From: Heliocidaris erythrogramma
Lineage: Eukaryota > Echinodermata > Echinoidea > Camarodonta > Echinometridae
Direction: 5' to 3'
NCBI GenBank assembly: GCA_025617745.1
Contig: CM046867.1
Coordinates: 28,574,705-28,638,704, forward strand
DNA length: 64,000 bases
Shown here: positions 1-12,154 of the stretch, piece by piece
How positions within the stretch are numbered: the first letter of the stretch is position 1
Layout of the letters: each line of letters begins with the position of its first letter
Notes under the pieces: model-generated
Told to the model about the DNA's origin: nothing
What the model saw: the letters and a program-made list of their open reading frames with translations, nothing else
Database searches by the model: none
Position numbers and translations under genes: made by a program

Positions 1-94
1 AATAGAAAGAGGGTATTAATTCATACAAAAGAGTAATTATAAATGTATAAAATAATAGCGAAGTTGCTATGCAATAGCACTTACACAAATTATT

Positions 95-297
95 ACACTG
101 TAAAAAATATCTGTATTTTTACAGGGGAAAAAATACAGATTAATTCTGTATTTACTCATAACAGCTAATCTGATATTATTTGTACATCAATGTCATAGGA
201 AAAAGTTACAACTAATCTGTATTTTTACAGAAGTTATGGCGACTCTGCTGACACCAGATTTGCTGTAAAATTACAGACAGTTTTTTTTTACAGTGTA
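95..297. mobile_element. Short inverted-repeat element (MITE-like)
   Basis: The left end (ACACTGTAAAAAATATCTGT) pairs with the right end of the segment, which closes with ACAGTGTA. Internal motifs of the CTGTAtTTTTACAG type repeat. It sits in the kinase-gene intron between the 379-575 exon and the next exon outside the window. Confidence 0.5.
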
Positions 298-378
298 CGA
301 TTGGATTAAGAGCACACACATAGAAACTTTTTTTTTTATTTTAAAGACTTGGGTTTAAAAGAAGTCATCTGTACTCAC

Positions 379-3300
379 CAGTCATGTTGACTCAGGGCAA
401 GCTCTCGCATGCCACGGCTCAGAGTCCAGGACTCCCCAGTACTTACGTCACCGATAAAGTCCATTGCAAGCCCGATGTTACCTGAGCTGATCTCGATGCA
501 ACCATGGAAGCTGGGGAAGCAGTCCTCCCTGCCGAGAACGTCAAGGATGAAGGCTTCCACTTCGATGGCGTTCACCTGTCAGGTTAAACAAGTTACACAA
601 CATTTAAGCTATGACGGTAGTTACAAGTTCATGATTCTCTTTCCTCTGTCATTGTCTGTCGCTAGTATACAATGCCAATCAATATTATCTTTGATATATA
701 TCGTCAGCTAAAAGCCAGACAGACGTTAATCTTTGCAAAATTGTTATGAATTAATACCCTTTATTGATCAAATTTCTCATCTACGAGTAATGATTGCATC
801 AGTGCCTAATTTCAATTGTGTTGTCTGAACATCTCTCTTATGCTACTGATTTACGACATAATTAGAATAATACCAACCTTCGATGTCATCTTCTGGGGCC
901 GTATTCTGAAAACGGTGTTATCTTTTGTGTTAAGGAAAACTGTGTTAATTGCCATAACAAATTGAAATTGCGCGCAATAAACACTAATCATTGGTGCTTG
1001 CGCAGATGTCTCTGTTAACTATACGCGGCACAGCCATTTTTGCGCAATCATTAACCAATGACCTGTCCTGATTTTGATTTGTTATGACAATTAACATCGT
1101 TTTACTAACATAAAAGATAACACCGTTTTCAGAATACGGCCACTGGATGTCATTCGGAAGTACGAAGGTTTTCAGAGCGATGGGCTGATCGGTGACGCGA
1201 TGACGGAACAGATAGACAGTTCCGTGGACCCCGCTGCCCAAGACGACATCGCCACCTCCTTGGTGGAATGACTTCAGGTCACCCATTCCCCACACGTAGG
1301 AGGAGGCTGGGGCTGGGGCTGGGGCAGCTGCTCTGCTCGAAGGCGAGGTGGCTCCACCAACAGCCGCACTCACTGATGGAGATCTAGAAATAGAGAGAAA
1401 TAGGTGTAAGTTTGAAAGTAGAATTTAGTGCTTTCGAATCAACTGACAATTAGTTGGCACAAGAAGTTATATATATTTTTTATTATTGTAGTATATGGTG
1501 TTGGATCAAATTTGCCAACAAGTTTGCCAAAGATTTTTTGAAGCTCTAAAAGAATAAAATTTCAAATTCGCCGACAATAGGAGAAAAAAATACTAAAAAC
1601 AAAAACGATTGTTGGATTTGCTCACTAAGGTTAAATTTGGCCAATGTGATTTTAGAATCTGCTACCTATGGGGTAAGGAAGGTTTTCCAATTAGTCAAAT
1701 TCAGAACCAAAAAAGGGGGAAGGGTAAAGTTTGTCTTACCGTGAATTGCGTGGTGTATGATGGGGAACCACAGGGGCTTGAGCAGAAAGGGGCACGGTGG
1801 GAGGGGTACCAGTTGGAAGGGTACCAGGACCACTAGCCTGTGGGCTGGGGCTCGGTAGTCTAATAAGAGAAAAGAGGAACAACTCATAATGTCCCTCCTA
1901 CACGTATCATTAGTTTTTCTTATATTTCAGACCATACCATTAGCGGGTTCAAGGGGGCACAAACAATTTAGTGAGTGCCTCTCTCTACCTCTTTTATCCC
2001 CTTTGGAAATTTTCGCCGAGACATTTTTTTAGACGGCTTCTGCCACTATGTTGCACTATCATGCTTCATCATTGAAACTGACTGAAATTAAAGAGCTGTT
2101 AAAGTAGGCTTATTTTTACTAGATATTTCCTTCGGTTGTTTTCATGTACATTTATTTATAAAGTAGCGATATATTTGGATTAAGGTTTAGAATGGTTGTT
2201 GTTGGATTTTTATTTATTTATTTACTTTTTTTTTTAATTCTTACGGGAGGGGTAATGGGGTGGTGTCGATTGGGGCTGTGTCTGGGGTAGATGGAAGGTA
2301 TGGTGCTGTATCTGGTGTAGATGGGTTGTATGGTGCTGTGTCTGGTGTAGATGGATGGTATGGTGCTGTGTCCGGTATAGATGGGCGGTATGGTGCTGTG
2401 TCTGGTGTAGATGGGTGGTATGGTGCTGTGTCTGGTGTAGATGGATGGTATGGTGCTGTGTCTGGTGTAGATGGGTAAGTGGTGGGTGCTACTCGGTTGT
2501 CTAAAGGTGCTGTAGAGGGTGTTTCGGGATTATCTCTAGAACACCTGTTCGACAAGGACAAAAACAACATTATAATACTTCCATAAAGATAATGTGTGAG
2601 TGTGTATCTCATCTGCATGTCTTGATATTGATTGTATGAAACATTACAAGGGAAATTGGGATTTTCCTTCAAATATATTATGAGGGTTTGAATTATAACT
2701 ACCCTGTACTTTTAATGTTAAGAGCTTTTGCAGTAAAATACTTTCAAAAGCGTATGATTTTTTGTTGTTGATATTTACCAAGAGACACGAGAAGTCAGCC
2801 CGCCAGCGGCAGGAGGAGAGAGGACGGTTGGCTGCCAAGTCAGGTCCTGAAAAGAGTTTAGAAGACAAACTTATAAACAATTAGGCCTATGTTTTACTTA
2901 TGAACATAAGTGATTAAAAATTCGACAACATGAAAAGAGAGTAAATTACGATGGATATTCATGCTTGTATTTATACATTATTTTGCCCTGTATCATTCAT
3001 ATTCATTTTATCTCAGAACAAAAGAAAAACAATGGAAAAAATATACAAATTGGGCCATTATTATTTTCAAACTAAATACAAAAAATGTATAAAAATAACG
3101 ATAATATTTAAAAGTAAATAGTATACTTGGAGATTCTGAACAGCATCATCACGTTGCTGTCTGGCCTGGGCCAGCTCAGTCTTCAAGTCCTGGATCTTCT
3201 TGGCCTGGTCCAGGAACTTCTCCTGGAGAGCCTTGGTCCTCTTCTCTGCTGCCTGAGTTCTTCTCTGCGACTCCTTCACCTGAGAACTGATGTTGGTAAT

Positions 3301-4520
3301 GAGTTCTGCAGCGTCCCCGTCGGCCCTAAGACCGAGGTGGGAAGCCAAGCCCTGTTATGACAAAAGAAAACAATTGAAAATAAAAAGTTTTTAAAAATCT
3401 TATCTCAAACCTGTGTTTATGATTATGATAATGGTACAAAATATATGTCTATATCTAGATTGTAAGTGAATGAAGGAATATCGTATTTTTAATACTATCA
3501 CCTATAATCACATAATGGAAAATATACTCAGAGCATACATAAAGAAAAAAAAAGAGAGAAGCTACAATTAAATTGCTTGCTTGCTATGGTGCCTTGTCTG
3601 TTCCTCCAGTCATTGGTGATCATGGCTCTGCATCTACATGTACTTATTATCTCTCGTTATAAATAACCAAAGATGGAAATAAATAATTATTATATTTATC
3701 ATACGTTTTCACAGTCATTATTACTGCATGCGACAAAATATTTTTTCTATTTCTAATTGTTATTACTATTGTCATTATCATTACCATCATCATTGCCATC
3801 ATTATTATGAGATTTTACTGGTTGTTTTCCTATCACTATAATAATTTCAATCATTGAAACAATTTCACGTGCAAGACAAACTGAAGTTGAAATGGTATAG
3901 ATTGGTATTAATCAATAATATTGATTGTTGCATGATTGGGAATAAGATGAGGACTTACAGCAAGCCTTTCCTGGAGTTGCTCTTTCTCCAAGTTGTTCTG
4001 CAAGCATTGCAGAAGGAGCTTGCCTGACATAGCTGGTGGGGGCGAGGCGGGTGAAGTCAGAGAGAAGCTAGGATCTTGGTATGACCTGCACAGTTCCTGT
4101 TTGTGTTAAGGTTGGGAAAAATTATCTTTTTATTTTCCTTCCTTTAATTTAATATTGGTGAACTGACTTCACTTTTCATTTTTCACACTTTTATAGGCTA
4201 CTCCCTTTCATTACACAATTTAGTGACGATCATAATCATGAATTAAACTCTTCAATTTTAGTTAATAGACTATTTGTGAAATTTTCACATTTTCTTCCAT
4301 TAAAAAAAAAATCATAAATGCATTGTTTATACCGGATTTATTTATTTATCTTTTAAAGTTTTGTTTTGTTTTGTTTCATTTAGGTGATTTTCTGTGCTTA
4401 CATCCAGGGAGTTGGCCATTGCTGGTTTGATGGCAACAGCTGGAGAACCTGACCCGATGCAGGGTATAGGTCTTCCCAGGACCCAGGGGTGGGGGGAGCG
4501 AATACGACCGATGCAAAACA
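379..4520 (-). CDS. Protein kinase with N-terminal coiled coil and Pro-rich repeat linker (3' part outside window)
   Basis: Exons on the minus strand, read right to left: about 4520-4402 (5' UTR and first two bases of the start codon), 4085-3959, 3351-3127, 2846-2779, 2544-2245, 1859-1740, 1383-878 (with an inserted element at 897-1142) and 575-379. All junctions are GT-AG. With the insert and one flanking CTGG removed the phases close, giving 431 codons plus two bases. The start ATG is split across the first intron and begins MSYQDPSF. Residues about 20-118 form a Lys/Glu/Gln-rich coiled coil. Next come a Pro/Thr decapeptide repeat and a Pro/Ala linker. The kinase N-lobe follows: glycine loop GSGVHGTV (about 330), the Lys of ALKTF (about 352), an alpha-C-like segment (EVEAFILDVLG) and a hinge-like LAMDFIG. 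The catalytic loop lies beyond the left edge, so activity and subfamily cannot be judged. A signalling Ser/Thr or Tyr kinase is inferred from the N-lobe only. Confidence 0.7.
897..1142. mobile_element. MITE-like inverted-repeat element inserted in a kinase exon
   Basis: The ends are inverted: GGCCGTATTCTGAAAACGG on the left matches the reverse complement of the right end, with similarity continuing for about 40 bases. CTGG flanks it on both sides (893-896 and 1143-1146), consistent with a 4-bp target duplication. A second copy in opposite orientation is at 33120-33336. There is no transposase, so it is non-autonomous. Read in the kinase frame it brings a stop near 984. Confidence 0.8.
2245..2480 (-). 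repeat. Coding 30-bp minisatellite in the kinase gene
   Basis: Seven near-identical 30-bp units encode the decapeptide PSTPDTAPYH, with variation at the last positions (H, R, N, L) and one Thr to Ile change. The unit length keeps the frame. It lies in the linker between the coiled coil and the kinase domain. Confidence 0.85.
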
Positions 4521-6178
4521 TCGCCTAAATCTCTATTTCAAGTGATATTATATAGAAACTGTGATCTAAATTAAGGGGATAAAGTGGGGAGATAAGAGAA
4601 GAAAAGATAACAGGAGATGAAATAGAAATAGCGGTTTGCGGAAGACTAGCAACGGTGGCAGGGTGTATGACCCACCTCCCCCCCCCCCCCCCTACACGGA
4701 AAGAAAGATATGGGGGGATGAAATGTAAAGAGGAGATTATACCTCCCGGCCCCTCCCTTACCCTCCCCGCACATTTGGCATTGTTCTTTATTTCGCCCCC
4801 CCCCCCCCCCCCCCCCCCACCTCCACCACGGCATGACAGTAGCTGAAACTACGTTGAGCCCCTGAAGACTAGTGATAAGGAAAGGACATTGCTGCTAATG
4901 TCTTCTGTAGAAGCTTAACTACCGACTTTCTTTCTTTTCTCCCCCCCCCCTTTTTTTTTTTGGGGGGGGGGGCAAATTATTATAATCATTAATAAACATC
5001 TTTCACATGCGTTATATCCGGTACCGGTACCGCATAAGTTAACATTTCCCTGAGTTAACGTTGAAATCTACGGCCATACGAGTAATGTTGTGTGCATGTT
5101 TGGAAAAATATCAACATATTATTTGGTTATAAAATGTGGAATATTTATCCGATTTTATCCAAACTTGCTCAAGTTATTCAATAATGATTAAGAATAAAAT
5201 ACTGACCTGGCGATTGGATATGAGAGCTTTCGAAAGCAAGCAAAATAGTCAAAAACCGTCAAAAAATTTGGCAGTAAGATCTCTAGATCGCATAAGTTGC
5301 AAGAATGTGGTTTGTTTACATTTTTGTTACCAGGCAGGGCGTTAGGGTATAGGGCGCGGTCACTGAAATATGGGTGCGCGCAAAATAAAGTATACAAAGC
5401 GCAGCGCGTTCATTGTCATTGTCATTGTCATTGGTCCACGTTGGCGTCAAACGCTTCAACCACGCCCTTCCACGCCCTGCCACGCCCTGTGGTAAGCGCA
5501 ATACGCAGCTAAGCCAGTGCATGGTGATGAGCCTGGCATTGACACTTGCCAATGTCAATGTTATTACGTCATCGCAGAGCAACATAACCAACCAATAGTG
5601 GAGCTTAAATCTTGCTTATTTTGAATATTCATGACTTTAGTCGCCAATGAATATACTTTCTGAAATAACCATAGTTCCAATTTTGTTTTGCGATATGTTT
5701 TATCCCGGGGGGGGGGGGGGGGGGGGTACTCACATATATTGGGTATACGGGGACGTGCCGCTGGGAAGGGTGACTTTTTGAAGAAAAATCCTTAGACATG
5801 GGTCCCCTTTTCATTAAAAAGACCCTTAGACATGGGTCCCATTATCCCCCCAAAAAATCCTTAGACATGGGTCCCCTTTTCATTAAAAAGATCCTTAGAC
5901 ATGGGTCCCATTTTCCGGAAGAAAATCCTTAGACATGGGTCCCATTTTCCCAAAAAAATGTTGTCCCTTTATTTTCTCCAAAGTCCTGTGTGAGTGCTTC
6001 TTATTTCTTTCTTCTTCTTTTTTTTAGCTAAATGAAAATAAAAGGAATAAAACTTAATTGTTTTCTAAAGGAAAAGAAAATTTATCCCACATTTACCCAA
6101 TCACAAAACGCCTAATATTCATTGGTGGTGCATCGTTTTTAACCAGTCAGAACTGGTTTCTTTTATTCTTTATTGCAG
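4521..6178. other. Intergenic region with simple repeats
   Basis: It holds C/G homopolymer runs (about 4679, 4798, 4941-4972, 5706-5726), a CATTGT microsatellite near 5412-5432, and a minisatellite at about 5783-5950. No convincing coding exon was seen. The kinase-gene promoter should lie near the right of 4520, but no core element is recognisable. Confidence 0.5.
5783..5950. repeat. Tandem minisatellite (CCTTAGACATGGGTCCC units)
   Basis: CCTTAGACATGGGTCCC recurs five times at roughly 32-35 bp spacing. The spacers alternate between CCTTTTCATTAAAAAG-like and CATTTTCC-like sequence. Confidence 0.8.
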
Positions 6179-7609
6179 TTGGAAAAATGGAAGTGAAGTT
6201 TGTTGTGACGTCAACAAGACAGGTATGGTATCCCTATGTGTTGGCTATTCCTTCACCTATGGCATGCAAGCGGATATTGGGGGGGGGGGTTACAGTGTTT
6301 TCCATATACCTACTTGTTCCCCCCCCCCAATCCCGCCCTCCTCTATCTCTCTCTCCCTCTCCGATCTATCTCTCTCTCTCACTATCTCTCTCTCTCTCTA
6401 TTTCACTGTCTATTCTCCATATATATATCTAAAGTTCCGATATTCGGGCAACCACCACTTCATATTCGGGCAGCGAGGAGAAAGAATATCCACATATTTA
6501 GGCAGCGAGGTTCCCATATAATTATGTAACTTCTGTATGTAACCTCTGTACATTTTCACTACGAAAAGTTTTTTTAAAAATTGCTCGCTCGCTTCGCTCG
6601 CTCGTAAAAATTAAAAAACTGAAAAGTTGATATTCCGGCAAAAGGTGTCAGCCCCTCCTTGCGAAAATGGGCCTGCATGATCAAGATCTCTACATCTGTG
6701 ATTTTCTTATTATTGGGGGAGATTAGGCTGCAGCATATTTGGCGGCAAATTTTGGTGTCACACCCTAGAAATTTGTCCCCCATTCAAAATATTCTAGCAC
6801 CGCCCCTGCATTTTGACTAGGATTCTGATGACTTTTACTAGGATTCTGTTCATTTTTACTATAGGATTCCGCTCACTTCAAACCCGAAGCTGGTATACTA
6901 GAATAGTGCAGGTGCCCGTGGGAATATTTATTCTGACTAGATTATAGATATATTGACTAGATTGTGGTGTGTTTTTCAAGAGTGTAATCCGTCGGACAAC
7001 CCCCTCCCTTGAGAATGGCATATAGTAAAGCAGGAAGAGATAAGGAGATCATATACATGAGCAGTCAGAATTGACATTAATAATAATATGAGGCATCAAA
7101 AGAAGAATACATTATTCAATATTTTCAAAATCGTCTCCTGTGTGCGGTTAACTCACACAATGATGAATCCATAAATTATCTAACTTTTTAGGCGTAAAAA
7201 AGTGATTATCAATTAATTCGTTTACTACTTATGTTCATAATATCTTACATGACTTCGCCAAAACAAACGTAAAGACGTATAACATTTCCCGTTTGACCTA
7301 TACTTCCAAAACTATAATTAGAAACCTCTACCAAGGTTATATTTTGAGGGAGAGCTTGGGCATAAAAACTGAGTGAAGCTTTAGGAACACAAATTGTGAA
7401 ATGAAAAGATACAAAGAGATACGAAACATATACAAACCTTAAGCACAGTCAGAAAAATCTTTCCCCCTCTTTTACAAAATCCTGGATCTGCCCCTGTTAT
7501 AATGAGGGTACATCAATAGAGACAGACAAATATTGTGACAGACAGACGATCAGACAGACAAACAGAGAGACATAAAAGAAAGACGGGGAGGGGTGGGCCT
7601 TGACTGAGA

Positions 7610-7649
<40 letters not shown>

Positions 7650-7873
7650 AACAAGAAATACATGCTTGCTTTTTTTTTCTTCATATTTTGAAGTTGAGTT
7701 AAAAACTGAATGATTTTTTAGTGTCCAGAACCATTAAAATCAACGGAAGCCAGCGCAGCATTGCGCTAACAGACGAAGGAGACTGTGATACGACTCGAAA
7801 GCCAGAGGAAGACGACCTATATGTTGGAGCTTGGAAGAAGACATGGTTTGGGGATCATTCCCGTATCAACTGA
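6179..7873 (+). CDS. Possible last two exons of an unidentified gene
   Basis: This is a weak call. A 44-nt segment at 6179-6222 follows TATTGCAG and precedes GTATGG. Its open frame reads WKNGSEVCCDVNKT and ends in phase 1. A segment at 7722-7873 follows TTTTTAG, enters in phase 1, and reads SRTIKINGSQRS and onward for 49 codons to TGA, ending WFGDHSRIN. The phases match and the composition looks protein-like, with paired Cys and a charged, aromatic C-terminus. No upstream exon or start codon was found in 4.5-6.2 kb and no family was recognised. The match could be chance, or the tail of a gene whose front has been broken by repeats. Confidence 0.3.
6290..6430 (+). repeat. G/C homopolymer and (CT)n low-complexity tract
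   Basis: A G run, a C run and CT-rich simple sequence. The overlapping open frames here are Ser/Leu low complexity and are not genes. Confidence 0.8.
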
Positions 7874-9154
7874 CATTGTCCATTAATCAACTGAATTTAA
7901 GCATTTCCTTAAACCCATCAACGCGACGAACGGTAAGGCTATATGTATATACGTGAGTAATTAGACCTGCCATTTTCGGCTTCTGTTAAAGTTACGACTT
8001 AACATAATATCAGTCCAACGATTGACTAGTTTAAAACATCAAGAAAAGTAATGAAAATAGGATATTTGACTAAAAAGTTGTCCCTATATGGCTTGTTTAC
8101 CTCAGGTATATAATTATGTTTTCAACAGTTTGCGAAAGTCATTAAAAAAATAACGGCAGTTCTATAAGAGTAATTATTTTGAGCACTTGTTTAACAATTT
8201 TCTGTTTTGTTTTAAAAAAATGTATGCGATAGTACCTCCCGATGGTACCTCCCGATGGTGACATTTTCAACATATTTATTTGTTAGGTGACTTGAATTTT
8301 ATATCCCAACGATTTCATATTTTCACACTGAGACAAGAAAATGTCGTGGTATGGCGACTGCCCCTAAACAATGATGGTGTAAAAACCTATAGTTTGATAT
8401 TTTGTTACTTTTCAACAACAGAGAAAATCAGTGTAATTGTGTAAGCTTGATATAAACCAGATAAAAGAAATTTCAATATGGAAACTAGTTTCCTTCTTTC
8501 AAACTTATGACGTCCTGCAAACAAATTTATACTGGACTAACCTCACAGATTATTATATCTAGATCGCCTCTAGGGGCACCGCTATGGATTATGGTGCATG
8601 CGACACCCCTTCCTCGATCCTTCACGATCCCCCTCGATCTTCATCCTCGATCTTTCTCCTCGTCCTACATTATATTCAGGCTCCTCCATGCACCCACGTC
8701 TCTATATCTCCTTCTCTTCACTCCCTCTTCCTTCTTTTCTCTAACCACTGGCGTAAATCCTGGGGGATGGGGGTATATATACCCCTACTTTTCGGAGAGG
8801 GGGGATGGCCTGTACAAATATACCCCCCCACACACACACACACGCACATACACACACTTTTCAAGGAAAAAATAATTTCTATATCAATCAGTTATTGATA
8901 AAATTGATAAAATTAGTATAAAAGATAAAGATAGAGATATGATTTGAATGTCCCGATATTTCCGAGTTTATATATCAACATCTCTCATCCATGTACATTA
9001 CTAATATGTTTTCCATTGCTACTAATGAGCATTACATCCCCGCCTCTTTAATGCACAGTTAATGCGAAATGTAACCTAATAAAACATGGTACTGTATTAT
9101 AAACAAAGTGTAGAAAACAAGCTCAGATATTTTCACGTCATGCTGAGGACACCA

Positions 9155-9292
9155 GGGGAGTGTTTCATCAAGTGTCTTGTCAGTGATTTTTACCGACAAA
9201 TTTGCTCTCAGCCAATCAGATGCAAGGATTTCAGTAGCTTATAACAGTTGTCGGTAAAAATCACTGACAAAACGCTTGATGAAACGCTCCCC
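9155..9292. mobile_element. MITE-like element, GGGGAGYGTTTCATCAAGTG family, copy 1
   Basis: The terminal inverted repeats pair the left end (GGGGAGTGTTTCATCAAG) with the right end (CTTGATGAAACGCTCCCC). The core contains CAGCCAATCAGATGCAAGG. Copies 2 and 3 lie at 33607-33747 and 60165-60312. Confidence 0.85.
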
Positions 9293-9399
9293 AGGAGACT
9301 TCTCGGAACTGTACAGTATTCTCCAAAATGAAAGTCTATCTGATACATCTTCTACAAGGTCATGAGTCTTCTTTCAGGATTCAGAATGACGCATCAACT

Positions 9400-10560
9400 C
9401 TTTAGAGAAATTTTAGGATTATTCAAAAGTTTGTCCCCAGTATTTCAGGAATTTGGGCATCCCAGAAGTTCCCCTTTTTACATAGGAAAGTGTTCCTTTT
9501 ATTTTGGTTCGCGGTTCGAATCCCGCCGCGGCGCTAATGTCCTTTGGCAAGACATTCATCTACATTTGCCACTCTCCACCCAGGTGAAGTGAATGGGTAC
9601 CCGGTAGGAAGTAATTGCTTGAATGCCTTAGCGCCTATCATGATGATGGCAGCTCGGCTAAAGCCGGGGTAATAATGTGATACTTTGTATTAAGCGCAGT
9701 AGAGTATATCTGTATAGTAGCTGCGCTATATAAATGGACATATATTATTATTATTATTATTTCAGATAAGTGCCCCCTTTCCTTTATATTCCTGCCTGTT
9801 CCACATTCTTACAATTGATTCTATTACCATTGATAATTGCCAGAGGCCTATTAAATTCTGAGAGGTGCCCCTTCTTCCTTGGCAACTGTTCCTTTTCCTT
9901 TGTAAGAAATGCCCCTTCTCCTTTACATTATAACAACTGCCCTTTTCCAATCTTATAATTGCCCCTAAATTTCTAAAAACGATCCTCTTTCCTTTTCACC
10001 TCTCGTAAAACCTCTAATAAAATCTTTTCTTCGACAGTTCCCTTTAAAATCAATTGCATCAAAAAGTAATGTACCTATCAATCCCTTTCAATAACTTTTT
10101 TTGTTTTCCATTCTCACTTTTCAGATACAAGAATCACTCCCTTTCCATCTGATAAGCGCATCTTCACCTGTGCCAATGGCCTCTATTCAAATCTGAGAGG
10201 TGCCCGTTCTCATTTGACAAATGCGCCTTCCGCCTTCTGTTAAATGACACTTGTCATCTCTGATAAGTTCTCCTTAATTCATTTTGATACGGGCTCCTTT
10301 TCTTTCTAAGAAGTACACTTATTACTTCAGATAAGAGTCCCTATTCCTTTATTTAAAAAAACGCCCCTCTTCCATTCTTATAAGAGCCTTTTTCACGTCT
10401 GATAAAGTTCCAATATTCACGTGCAACAAATACCACATGTTTCATCCTCTGATAATTGTTCTTTTTAATATGACACATTCCTGCTCCTTTTGTTTTCCGA
10501 TAAGTTCCATTTTCGTTCTTGATTAGCGCCTCTTTTTCTCCCTCCATAATTTGTGCCCCT
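9400..10560 (+). repeat. Degenerate TGCCCCTTTTCC / TGATAAG minisatellite, interrupted by a SINE
   Basis: Short phrases like GTGCCCCTTTTCCTTTCTGATAA recur with heavy divergence at about 27-35 bp spacing, on both sides of the SINE at 9508-9757. Confidence 0.55.
9508..9757 (+). mobile_element. tRNA-derived SINE (5' truncated)
   Basis: It begins at a pol III B-box-like GGTTCGAATCCC. It shares the body CTTTGGCAAGACATTCATCT, CCACTCTCCACCCAGGTG and GGGTACCCGGTAGGA with the fuller copy at 31945-32310. It ends in (TTA)n. Confidence 0.8.
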
Positions 10561-12154
10561 AATTTATAGCGATTTAGAGCAAGTTTACTTTAATTTGGTC
10601 AAGGCTCGCTCGCTACGCTCGCTCACATTTATTTTGATATAGTATATCTCATGCCGAGACTGTGTTTAAAAACCTTTTAGAATTGGGTTTTTCCTCTTTA
10701 TAAGATGATATTGATCACCATGCCGCCTCACAGATCTTTTAAAAATTATATGTAGGTCATCAAACCCAACTGCAAACTTTGATGCGTAAGTAAATTATAT
10801 TAGAGCATGTAACAGAGAAACATATTTGAAAAAAAATGTAATCACAATGCAGGGTATATATGCCAACGCTTAGAGATGGTATATTTTTCCCGTTGTACGT
10901 AAAAGAATAAAATACACGGATATCCATTATATCGTGAAAAATTAATATCAGAAAAAGAACGAAGAAATATATTTATAAACATTACTTTTCCCGAACACAG
11001 GATTCGAAAGTTCAGTATCTTACAGCAGAAGCTAAATATTAAATCAAATTGTGGAGGTGATAATGTTCACCCCCAGTATTGCCTCTTTTTATCTGTTTTA
11101 TTTTTTTGTGTGTGTTTATTGTTCTAAGTCGAATGGCTCCGATTCCCCTGCTATGTACAGAGCCCCACCCCGCTCTGCACCATGATGGACTACCTTTGGT
11201 TTGCCAACTGTTCCATCTCCGAATATTATATCTAACCAATAAAGTATTGTCAACTGAATTTCTCTTTCAACTAATCAATGAGTGAAAAAAGTTGTGAATA
11301 ATTTATTGCAATAACCTGGACCTCTTTTAATCTAAATGCTTTTTTTCGACTGATTTGATTTCATTCAATTTTACCGATTTAGCTCATTCGTAATCCAATA
11401 TTGGCGTTTGCAAAGTAACATGATTACGATATAATCGCTTCCATTGAAGATTTGAAAATTAAATCTTGAATTCCGTTTATCCAAATGATTTTAGTTTTGA
11501 TTTTGGTGGAGCCGGAATCCTTCCAATGAGCAGGATAATTTGCCAAGAACATGTCTTACGAAATATATCCAAAACATTTTTCAAGTTGATATAATAACTT
11601 CTTGTTTTTTCGTTGTTTGTCACATAATTGTAATATAGCAAATTCATATAAATAGATTTTCATGGCAATCATATTACGTTACAGAGAGCCCCACCCCGCT
11701 CTCCACGGTGATGGACTACCTTCGGTTTACCGCTTATTCCATCTCCGAATGTTCACGTATTTGACCATGTTGTCCAGCAATTTGAAACAAAACTTGCGCA
11801 TTGTGTTTTCTTCATAATTTCGATGATTTCTTTAGTTCTTTCATGTTTTAGGTCTAATAACAGGTGCCTGCATGGGAGCCGGGATGCGGGGGTGCTGCAG
11901 CACCCCTTGGAAAAAATCAGGGGGTGCGCACTGCGCAGCACCCCTGCAATTTGTTTTTTCTTTAAAAAGTAGTCAAAGTAGTAGTTTGCTTGTCAGAGAT
12001 TTTTGGACTTAAAAAGAGACACTAAAAATGCCTAAAATGCTGAGGACGTTTTTTAATATTTTTTTTTTTGTTGCTTGTCACACATTTTGGCTCACAGCAC
12101 CCCAAGCCACAAAATCGTTCCCAGGCGCCTGGTGCAGTATAGGCCTATACGTCT

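Larger units (their letters stand above)
7874..12154. other. Intergenic region, repeats only
   Basis: No convincing exon was seen. It contains a CT-rich stretch and a CA microsatellite (8600-8850), a MITE (9155-9292), a degenerate minisatellite split by a SINE (9400-10560), a GCTCGCTCGC palindromic patch (about 10605-10625), a duplicated roughly 75-bp segment (11147-11235 and 11682-11756), and a hairpin-rich GGGTGC/GCACCCC patch (about 11880-11950). Confidence 0.5.

Noticed and set aside
2260-2478. Plus-strand GAVSGVDG repeat open frame
   Set aside because: It is the opposite strand of the kinase-gene minisatellite; the minus-strand frame is the one with matching splice phases.
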